Assembly: GCA_000697055.1 (NCBI GenBank)
Contig: JNDT01002327.1
Coordinates: 1 to 56,708 of the forward strand
Direction: 5' to 3'
DNA from: Saksenaea vasiformis B4078
Taxonomy: Eukaryota; Mucoromycota; Mucoromycetes; Mucorales; Saksenaeaceae
DNA length: 56,708 bases
This document shows, one piece after another, positions 36,052-43,871 of this stretch. Positions within the stretch are counted from its first letter, which is position 1. Each line of letters starts with the position of its first letter. Position numbers and translations under genes: made by a program. The notes under the pieces were generated by a model that saw only the letters and a list, made by a program, of their open reading frames with translations, had not been told where the DNA came from and did no database searches.

Positions 36052-37494
36052 ATGGCTGAATTGTCTCATTTGTGCAATAACAAAGGCACCATCGTTTTGT
36101 TAAAAAAGCTATGCCCGGATTGTGAGGAACCATTCAGCCGATTCCAAGATATGAAAAGGCACATATTCACTAAACACGACAAGGATCTCACATCACGTTC
36201 GAAGAAAGACCATGGCAAATCAACAGACGGAATTCCAGTGCATGTCTACAACACAAGCAACGTGAAGAAATACACTCAAAAAGGCACAAGAATCATGATT
36301 AAATTCGCCTGCCCAGGCTGTCGCGACATATTTAACACTGTTTCAGAACTCGCGCATCACGTCGACAATAACCATGTAAAAAGAGCGCCATCACTTGAAA
36401 ACCTATCTCCTGAAGACAAACGATGGGTCCTGGATGGTCACGATATTTCAAGCCAATTTCAAGAATATCGCCGATCTTGTATTACTGCGTCGCGTTCAGC
36501 TGAATTTGCCGTCGAGAGTCATTTCAACGAGCTTTTGGCTATGTCTGGTATCCTTGTCTTGCAGCGACGGGGCAATTATGAAGATTTGCCAACCGACATT
36601 TTTCCACCCTCCTTATTAAAAACAGCGCGCACTGAAATACTGGCCAAGTACAAGCGCAACACATTCCAACCGCACGTCAGATCAGCAGTTCAATCGATTA
36701 TTCAGCAGTTTGTGGATGAAAACATCACGGAAACACGAGCCAAAATCGAGCTTCTCTCACTTTGCGAGCCAGTTGTTACTCCCTCGCAACAAAATTCCAT
36801 TGAACCAACGGAGTATGAATGTGCAGTTATCATGGCAATAGTGGCCTTACTCTCGTATCTATACGACTGTGACATGAAGCCACTCTCTGAAGCACATCTG
36901 ACTTCCAGCTACGTCCATCCATTTATGCATGGCCTTTTGTCCGCAAAGAAGCCCTCAAAAGTTGCGCATTGTTCGAACATAGTCCCAGAAGAGTTTGACG
37001 ATGCTGTCGATCGACCAGACTATAAAATTGACGTGTATGCATCTTCTGGATACCGGTTCTCGTACACCAACGCCTATGGAGAGGTCAAAAAGAGCAGCAA
37101 TGTTTCAGTCACACTGCTTGCCAAAGATTTTTATCGGTTGTGCATCTTTAGCAAAGAAGCAATTGATCTGTACAATTTGAGAAACGTCCTGTCCTTCCAA
37201 GTTACAGCCAACTCAGTCACGTTTTTTACGATGCAATTGGAATCTCCATTCTTATACGTTGTCACAGAATTGGTTCGGTTGCGCATTCCAACAAAGAAAT
37301 CTGATCTCCTGGATTTAATGGGACATGTGGACAACTTGCTTTTTGTTGCGTCATTGTACCGAGACCATTGCGTGGTTAGCGAAAATGATCTGACGCCTTG
37401 GCGCTGTGATACACTGTCGAACGCGTATTTAGACGTGATCAAAAACAAATTAGCACCAAGGAAACGAACCTGTAACTTGACTCTTGACTCTTGA
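36052..37494 (+). CDS. Cargo gene: two-C2H2-finger protein with possible PD-(D/E)XK motif
   Basis: 480 aa, intact, single exon, between the two arrays. The start is the first in-frame ATG (36052); the frame is open upstream only through repeat sequence. Two canonical C2H2 fingers: C21-x2-C24-x12-H37-x4-H42 and C87-x2-C90-x12-H103-x4-H108. The rest is mostly helical, with HPFMHGLLS near 289-297 and RPDYKIDVY at 321-329, followed 20 residues after Asp323 by E344-V-K346. PD-x20-ExK is the spacing pattern of PD-(D/E)XK nucleases, but this is a motif match only. Blocks like DFYRLCIFSKEAID and the HPF..GLL, PDYKIDVY order recall a large uncharacterised Mucorales family. A role in DNA targeting or element maintenance is inference. 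Confidence 0.8.
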   Translation: MAELSHLCNNKGTIVLLKKLCPDCEEPFSRFQDMKRHIFTKHDKDLTSRSKKDHGKSTDGIPVHVYNTSNVKKYTQKGTRIMIKFACPGCRDIFNTVSELAHHVDNNHVKRAPSLENLSPEDKRWVLDGHDISSQFQEYRRSCITASRSAEFAVESHFNELLAMSGILVLQRRGNYEDLPTDIFPPSLLKTARTEILAKYKRNTFQPHVRSAVQSIIQQFVDENITETRAKIELLSLCEPVVTPSQQNSIEPTEYECAVIMAIVALLSYLYDCDMKPLSEAHLTSSYVHPFMHGLLSAKKPSKVAHCSNIVPEEFDDAVDRPDYKIDVYASSGYRFSYTNAYGEVKKSSNVSVTLLAKDFYRLCIFSKEAIDLYNLRNVLSFQVTANSVTFFTMQLESPFLYVVTELVRLRIPTKKSDLLDLMGHVDNLLFVASLYRDHCVVSENDLTPWRCDTLSNAYLDVIKNKLAPRKRTCNLTLDS

Positions 37495-37697
37495 ATGTGG
37501 CCGTATACCCACCCAATCAATCTTTTTTATTTTCCCTATTCCCCACCAGTGATTTTCCTTCGTTATCGTGTGTGTTTTTACTTGCTCGCTCTTTGTTGGA
37601 TTTGCCCATCCTTCCTATTTCCCTTTCTACTATTTCCTTTATACAGCATTTGTTTGCTATTGATATGAATACACAACAGTCTCATAAAAAATCGGTT
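37495..37697. other. Cargo 3' flank
   Basis: About 200 bp of pyrimidine-rich DNA (TTTTTTATTTTCCCTATTCC) between the cargo stop and the right minisatellite. It probably holds the cargo polyadenylation region. No inner terminal repeat was seen. Confidence 0.45.
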
Positions 37698-37887
37698 TGC
37701 TCATGTTTTTTTTTGCTCATGTTTTTTTGCTCATGTTTTTTGCTCATGTTTTTTTGCTCATGTTTTTTTTTGCTCATGTTTTTTTTTGCTCATGTTTTTT
37801 TTTTGCTCATGTTTTTTTTTGTTCATGTTTTTTTTTGCTCATGTTTTTTTTTGCTCATGTTTTTTTGCTCATGTTTTTTTGCTCATG
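37698..37887 (-). repeat. CATGAGC-poly(A) minisatellite, right array
   Basis: Mirror-oriented array of about 13 units (read as TTTTTTTGCTCATG on the + strand), much shorter than the left one. From the arm inwards the first five units match the left array, including the GTTCATG variant unit. Beyond that, unit lengths diverge. Confidence 0.9.
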
Positions 37888-39465
37888 TTTTCTATTGGCT
37901 TACAGATTGCTGTTACCCGCTTTTATAAGCTTTCTTTGTTAAGGCACTTATCAAAGCAATTAGCAGAATGAGAAACGAAGCCTTTGAAATCACTAAAATG
38001 TAAGCTATCACACGCCTCACTGATCCTAGTCATGAGCGATTCTTTTTCCAAAAACTTGTTTCGTTTAACTTTACTTTTGACGACTGACCAAAACTGCTCA
38101 ATTGGATTCAGTTCAGGGGAATATGGAGGAAGATATGCATATCGATATCCTCGAGAGTGAATATACTTTCCTATGTCAGTTGAGCTATGGATAGGAGCAT
38201 TATCCATGACAAGATAATGTCCCTTCATTTCTGGATACTTGTCCATTTCATCAAGAGTAGCTTTTAAAAAGCTCAAGTAATGGCCTGTCACTGTTCCTAT
38301 GCTATAACCATCAGTCTCACACCCGAGCTTTCTCTTCTTGATACGCTTCGGAACTCGCAAACTAACATTAATTAAACCTGTGGCAGAAATTGCACCTAAA
38401 ATAGAAGTTGCTTTTGCTTTCGTCATTGGCACTGTAACTACTGCAGGAGTGCCTTTCTTTGACCAAGCCATACCCCGTTTCAAATTAATGTGAAAGGCCG
38501 ATTCATCAAGAAAGACGCAATTTGTTGTGAAATCCAGGTCAGTTTGCTGCCACTTTTGAACCCAGTCGTATCTTTGCTGAATCTTTTCCTCACTGTTTCT
38601 TTCCACAGGATGAAACTGTGCTTGCTTAATAGACAGATTACACTGAGTTGTCATGAAATTATAAACAGTACTACGAGAAACGTTGAGATCCTCATAGTTT
38701 TGTTTCAAACTTTCCACCACTTCATTGACAACGGCAGAAGGATTCTCATCAATGTAATTTAAAAGAAATTGCTTATGCTCATTCCCAAGAATACGACGTC
38801 GCCCTGATTTTTTCTTTTTTTCGAAAATGCTGTCAGGGTCTTCGTAATAACGTTTAACCCATCTCTGCGCTGCCCGGATATGAATGCCCAATTGTCTCGC
38901 AGCAGCAGAAGCATTCAAGCATTTGCTGAAAAATAAATGAAAAAATCTAGTCTTGTCTTCATCAGAGTAAACCGTATAGCGTCGCTTATTGCATAACTCC
39001 ATATCAATATGATAGTTTATTTCATCCGCAACTGGAAGTATAACGGGATTAGATGGCCTTTCTGGAGGTTTATTCATTAAGAATTGAGTACGGGAACTTA
39101 TTGTGTCAATAGCATACAACTCCTCATCAACAACAAGATCCATCGGCTCAACGCCATGTTCATCAACAACATGCCCTTGTCCATCTTCATAAAAAAATTG
39201 CATACTCAACTTCAATATCTGTAAAATAAATTGTAAATAGAAAGAAGAGAGCAAAATGGACACAGAAAATCGTAACCCCTTTTTTATAATAATTTAATGC
39301 CAAGAATTTTATTGGATAATTACTAAGCGACAATTAAAAATAAACGAAGTTCGTGACACCTGAGCAGGACTTTATTTTTGGATCAATCGACATCATTATC
39401 GAACGCACAATTTTTTTGCACGACATTGAACTCAAAATCAGCGACTTTACTTTCTGAAATGACTG
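37888..39465 (-). repeat. Right inverted arm of composite element
   Basis: Reverse complement of 33928-35505, ending GACTG|TA. See the left arm for the basis of the comparison. Confidence 0.88.
37923..39203 (-). CDS. IS630/Tc1-type DD34E transposase, right copy
   Basis: 426 aa, intact, identical in translation to the left-arm copy: same helix-turn-helix, same Asp-Asp-Glu residues at 233, 334 and 369. It is transcribed towards the cargo gene and so converges with the cargo's direction; the left copy reads the same way as the cargo. Two intact identical genes in one element mean that loss of one would not silence transposition. Confidence 0.93.
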   Translation of the reverse strand: MQFFYEDGQGHVVDEHGVEPMDLVVDEELYAIDTISSRTQFLMNKPPERPSNPVILPVADEINYHIDMELCNKRRYTVYSDEDKTRFFHLFFSKCLNASAAARQLGIHIRAAQRWVKRYYEDPDSIFEKKKKSGRRRILGNEHKQFLLNYIDENPSAVVNEVVESLKQNYEDLNVSRSTVYNFMTTQCNLSIKQAQFHPVERNSEEKIQQRYDWVQKWQQTDLDFTTNCVFLDESAFHINLKRGMAWSKKGTPAVVTVPMTKAKATSILGAISATGLINVSLRVPKRIKKRKLGCETDGYSIGTVTGHYLSFLKATLDEMDKYPEMKGHYLVMDNAPIHSSTDIGKYIHSRGYRYAYLPPYSPELNPIEQFWSVVKSKVKRNKFLEKESLMTRISEACDSLHFSDFKGFVSHSANCFDKCLNKESL

Positions 39466-39467
39466 TA

Positions 39468-39500
39468 CACTCTTTCCAGAAAGTAAATTTCACTGTTTGT
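39468..39500 (+). repeat. Diverged Tc1-type end abutting the composite element
   Basis: Directly after the right-hand TA, CACTCTTTCCAGAAAGTAAA resembles the element's terminal CAGTCATTTCAGAAAGTAAA, in left-end orientation. It looks like the end of an older related transposon, so the composite may have inserted at the TA bordering it. No partner right end was found. Confidence 0.5.
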
Positions 39501-40712
39501 CAGTTAATGTGGCAATTTGTTTGATTGCACGACTCAATGGAAAGTGAATTATTCCTGAACTGGCAAAGTCCTCCGTGTGTGATGGTTATGCCGCCAAAGC
39601 CATAACTTTACGTTTCTCAGATAATAGTATGGAGAGATAAGGGCACTAGTAGGCATTGTCTGTGTATCACTGTTACATCCATGTAGCTGACCAGCAATGA
39701 CACCCTTGCCTGCATGACCGTAATCTGTCTCTATGATCTGACTTAAGTTGACAATGCCTCTGGAAGCTCTTTATTTTGGAGATCGATGATCATCAATTGG
39801 CGCGATCGGGTTCTTGTTTCAGCTTGGGTCGTTAAGAAAGGCGATTTTCGTCCATAGCCCCTCTACTCATTCGAAGTCGCATCTTGGCAACTATGCGAAG
39901 AAGCCATCGAGCGTTGACGTCGTCTCCATCGGAACTACGGTTGAGTTCTTCTAACTTGTTTCCTCTTCGAAGCTTCGTAGCGCACAGACTCATCCCAATG
40001 ACGTAATTTCCTTACCTAAACGTGTGGAAGCAGCACTGCTTCCATTTCAGTAAGAGATTCCAAAACCAAGAAATTAGGATGACGGGTCTCTGATCACCGT
40101 GCTGATCACCGTGCTGATCACCGTGCTATTCTATAGGTGATTTTGAGACCACTTTTCTCTGCTTGATTGTCTAAAGATCGGATGCCAACTCTTTCCGCTT
40201 CGAAAAGCGGCTGCTACGGGCTTTGAAGCGCTGATGATAACAATCAGCGTAAACTAAATATCTACCAAAAAGGGCACCGTCAAGCCTGACCACTTGCGGA
40301 GCTTCCCGTATTTTAGTAGGATAGTTTCTGCAGAGGTTCATAATCTACCTGCTTGTCCAAACAATGCCTCCTAGGTGGTCAACAGGCCGCGAAGATTCAA
40401 ATACGCTTCAAACCATGTAACCAGATACATAGATACTAATAGCAAAAGAACAAATGCCTTGAACGCCAATGAATAGGCAAGAACGTTTACTGCTAGACTC
40501 CTACCCGTTATCGTTGAGTAAACATCAATGAATACATTACCAAATATAAATGAATTATTATAAAAAGATCCAACATTTGGAGTTGTTTGTATCATAACAA
40601 GCAACCATGTAGACTTGAAGCTGTAATGCCAGACATTGTTACCATGTAGGTTTCCGTTTTGGAAATATAGTGGCCACAGCAGGAAAACCTTATTCCGACC
40701 AGGCTAGGAGCT
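39501..40712. other. Intergenic, possible decayed transposon body
   Basis: A perfect three-copy tandem repeat of TGATCACCGTGC occupies 40091-40127. A minus frame at 40371-40604 (77 codons, hydrophobic) is unrecognised. The stretch may be the body of the old element whose end is at 39468 and whose transposase trace is at 40713-40780. Confidence 0.4.
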
Positions 40713-40780
40713 TCAGCACAGACCCATAACGAAGACGCAGTTGGTCCTGAAATCCATCAAGCTCCTCGCATTTGCGAATC
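40713..40780 (-). pseudogene. Trace of a DDE_3 transposase
   Basis: The minus-strand frame contains SLMDFRTNCVFV, the block preceding the first catalytic Asp (compare DLDFTTNCVFLDES in the intact transposases and MDFRTNCVFVF at 30.5 kb). The sequence then goes out of frame. This is a short trace only. Confidence 0.45.
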
Positions 40781-42219
40781 TAATCAAGACAATCTTGATC
40801 CGTTGCATACAACAACAAACAGGATACCCAAGCAAATGAATCTCTGAGACGTCTGCTTTTTTCTTATGATGTATTCTTGTATTATTTCGATGATTCATCT
40901 AGAGTGCGAATAAAAGAGACATCGACAAGTCTTTCATTAAATCGTGATTTACATGTTTTACTCTGATCATAATATGCTCTGCATCTGCAATGATACCAGT
41001 AGAAGATGAAAAAAGAAAGGAATATCCCTAGGACCATGATCTAATAAAACAATCCAACCGCTGGTATTTTGGCTTATCGTTCCGGGCCCGGTGGACTGAC
41101 ATTAGTACATTGGGAAATGATAATTTCTACTAGTTCTTCCTATTCACAGACGAAGAGGGAACATTGTTTACCACCAGGGTGCGGTGCATCTTCAATAACA
41201 CTGTTGGGGACCTTGGGTTCAATCAATCAATCAGACAAGCAATCTTTCTTTCAACTACTCCACGACAATCAAACGATTCTGACCAACCTGCTCTTAAACG
41301 AGACTGTTGTGCGGCTTTCCCAGAAGGATGTGCAGGCAGTGTTTCTCAAAGAGACTGTGCATATCTCCGCGTTTTGTTTGTCCTATTTTTGATCTGTACA
41401 AACATAGATATCAACTGTGTTCTGCAGCACCTAGATGCTAAAAAATTTATCAGATAACGATCCTAATGAATCTGATTGAGTAAGCAGGGACTTCCGATAG
41501 AGAAGTAGCTTTGTGAATTCCAGCATCTTTTTGTATATATATCTGCGTGTCGTTGATCTCGCAGTACTATTCATGTACATTGACCCTGTTGTTTCAAGCG
41601 CATATGTTCTCGTAGCGGTGATATAGTCCGCGAGTTTAGGCATGTATGCTCATCTTCTATGCAACAAAGGCTCCTAGTGATGGTAACACCTGATCTGCTG
41701 GCCATGAAATTTTTAGTTTGGGAAAGGCAAAAATTACTGGATTCCCCGTTTCGTGTCAAATGAAAGATGGCTTGTGCGTTTTTGCTTTTGTTTACAACAG
41801 AAATCAGACCCTTTTTTTATATATATATTATTATTTCCCCGTTACTGTGTGACTACCAGCAATGCGCAGTACTATCACGGTGCGTTCGTTTTGTTTATCC
41901 TTATGTCTTTTTAGCGGTGTAGCATGATCATGAATAAAAAAAGATCTTCATAAAAATAAAATTTAAAACTGATCGAACCTTGTCATTTGTTCTTTGCTTT
42001 GCATTGAATCCAAATATAATCCTGCCAATGAGTTTGCGTGAATAGCCGCATTTGAAATGATGGCTCGATTCTCTTTGCGCAGTTGATTTTGACCTAAACA
42101 TGATCAAAACTTCAGCTATGACGAGATCCAGTTTGTTTGTATCTTGGCGGACCTGTGCCCGGATTTTAATCAAAAAGCTAGTTTCTTAATCGAACCATTG
42201 AGACCAAGGAAGAAACCTC
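40781..42219. other. Intergenic upstream of secreted-protein gene
   Basis: Overlapping short frames at 41069-41457 (plus) and 41431-41759 (minus) have no recognised motif. A TATATATATATTATTATT stretch lies near 41818. The 3' part is the promoter region of the secreted repeat protein. Confidence 0.4.
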
Positions 42220-42226
42220 TATAAAT
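42220..42226 (+). promoter_or_regulatory. TATA box
   Basis: TATAAAT, 66 bp upstream of the ATG at 42292 and followed by a CT-rich leader with CATCATTCAATCAG, a plausible transcription start zone. Confidence 0.5.
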
Positions 42227-42291
42227 TGTCCCGGGTTTTTGCCTCTTTTTTTCTCATCATTCAATCAGTTAATCAATTAATCTCAACGAAC

Positions 42292-43710
42292 ATGCGATTC
42301 ACAGTTTCCCTCTCGGTTGCAGCTCTTGCTCTTCTCTCTACCGTTCAAGGTGCTCCAGTGGCTAATGCTGATAACCTCGTTGCTCGCGGTTACGATGGTT
42401 ACAAGAATGGATACTACCACGGCAACTGGAACTATGGCAAAGGACGCGGATACTATGGCAACAAGGGCCATGGACACCACAAGCGTGGTGAAGAGGACAA
42501 GAAATTGAACGAATGGGATGGCGACAAGCACAACAAGGGCTGGCATTGGGGAAAGGGAGGTGGCCAACATGCTCAAGAATGGGACGGCGACAAGCATGGT
42601 GAAGGCTGGCACTGGGGTAAAGGAGGCAAGCAAACCAAAGGATGGGACGACGACAAGGACAACAAAGGATGGTATTGGGGAAAGGGTGACAAGGACGATG
42701 ACAGAGACGGCAAAGGTTATGAGCATGGCTACGATCGCGAACATGGCTACGGTTATGACCATGAGTACGGTTATGACCGCGACGACAAGGGCTATCGTGG
42801 CCACGACGGCTATGGAAAGGTTAAGCGAGGCGAGGAGTACGGCTACTCCAGAGGTGTCTATGACCACGGTCCATTTGACAAAGGCGTCTATGACAAAGAC
42901 GTTTATGGTCATGATGGTTATGACAGAGGTGTCTACGACAACGGTGTCTATGACAAAGGTTTCTATGGCCATGATGGCTATGGCAGAGGTTATGGCTACG
43001 GCCATGGATACGAGAAGCGAGGCGAAGACTATGACGACTTGTACTACAACAGGGGCGTCTACGACAATGGTCCCTTCGACAAGGGCGTCTATGACAAGGG
43101 CGTCGCTCCTACTGGTCCCTATGACCGAGGTGTCTATGACCACGGCCCGTTTGACAAGGGCGTCTATGACAAGGGCGACTATGACCATGATGGCTGGGGC
43201 AAAGACGGCTATGACGACTACCGCCACCATGGTGGCTATCGCAGCTATGGTGATGACAAGGATGGCCATGGTAAGGATGACGATGACAAGGACGACCATG
43301 GCAAGAACGACAAGCGCAGTGATGACGATGGCAAGGACGGTTACGATGGCAAGGATGGTGACTATGGCAAGGATGGTGACTATGGCAAAGATGGTTACGA
43401 TGGCAAGGATGGTTACGATGGCAAGGATGGTGACTATGGCAAGGATGGTTTTGATGGCAAGGATGGTGACTATGGCAAAGATGGTTACGATGGCAAGGAT
43501 GGTGACTATGGCAAGGATGGTTACGATGGCAAGGGTGGTTACGATGGCAAGGATGGTTTTGATGGCTATTACAACGACGGCAAGGATGGCTATGATGGCT
43601 ACAAGAAGAATGGCTATGATGGTGACAACAAGGATGGCTACGATGGCAAGGGCTACGACTACAAGAAAGATGGCGACTACGAGAAGGACGGCGATAACAA
43701 AGGCTACTAA
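42292..43710 (+). CDS. Secreted Asp/Gly/Tyr/Lys-rich repeat protein with Kex2-type sites
   Basis: 472 aa, single exon, apparently cysteine-free. The first ATG (42292) gives a clear signal peptide (MRFTVSLSVAALALLSTVQG) followed by APVANADNLVAR. The mature part is low complexity in three zones: WDGDKHxxGWHWGKG repeats (about 75-150), VYDHGPFDKGVYDKG repeats (about 185-315) and YGKDGYDGKDGD repeats (about 345-450). Lys-Arg sites at 64-65, 178-179, 242-243 and 341-342 separate these zones, three of them as KRGE(E/D). Such spaced dibasic sites suggest cleavage by the Golgi protease Kex2. The product may be a cell-wall or matrix component or a source of several peptides; no homolog function is known to me. 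It converges on the copper ATPase gene with a 161 bp gap. Confidence 0.8.
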   Translation: MRFTVSLSVAALALLSTVQGAPVANADNLVARGYDGYKNGYYHGNWNYGKGRGYYGNKGHGHHKRGEEDKKLNEWDGDKHNKGWHWGKGGGQHAQEWDGDKHGEGWHWGKGGKQTKGWDDDKDNKGWYWGKGDKDDDRDGKGYEHGYDREHGYGYDHEYGYDRDDKGYRGHDGYGKVKRGEEYGYSRGVYDHGPFDKGVYDKDVYGHDGYDRGVYDNGVYDKGFYGHDGYGRGYGYGHGYEKRGEDYDDLYYNRGVYDNGPFDKGVYDKGVAPTGPYDRGVYDHGPFDKGVYDKGDYDHDGWGKDGYDDYRHHGGYRSYGDDKDGHGKDDDDKDDHGKNDKRSDDDGKDGYDGKDGDYGKDGDYGKDGYDGKDGYDGKDGDYGKDGFDGKDGDYGKDGYDGKDGDYGKDGYDGKGGYDGKDGFDGYYNDGKDGYDGYKKNGYDGDNKDGYDGKGYDYKKDGDYEKDGDNKGY

Positions 43711-43871
43711 TGGCCTGACATTAATCAGCTTTCATTCAGGCTGGAGCTTTTCCATGTTTTCCATCTTGTATCATTTCTCCATGCCATAGCAAATAAAGTT
43801 TCGTTGCTCATGAGTTTATTAAGAAAAAAATAAGGATTTATGTACGGTGTAATATGTCTGAAACTAACTAT

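Larger units (their letters stand above)
33928..39465. mobile_element. Composite Tc1/IS630-type element with inverted arms and cargo gene
   Basis: The ends are perfect inverted repeats beginning CAGTCATTTCAGAAAGTAAA. The element is flanked by TA on both sides (33926-33927, 39466-39467), the Tc1/mariner target duplication. The left arm (33928 to about 35505) and right arm (39465 to about 37888) are mirror copies without length difference: every pair of corresponding positions sums to 73393, and both encode the same transposase. The roughly 2.4 kb centre holds a CATGAGC-poly(A) minisatellite on each side and an intact 480-codon gene. With both transposases and ends intact, the whole 5.5 kb could be mobile, or either arm could be a separate transposon if it has its own inner end. 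Confidence 0.88.

Noticed and set aside
35422..36069. Three minus-strand frames of 171-215 codons with repeated CSCFFAHVF
   Set aside because: Translation of the CATGAGC-poly(A) minisatellite in all phases; not proteins.
42283..43789. Long frames in other phases over the secreted-protein gene (338 and 423 codons)
   Set aside because: Low-complexity shadows of the repeat DNA; only the 42292 frame has a signal peptide and sensible start.
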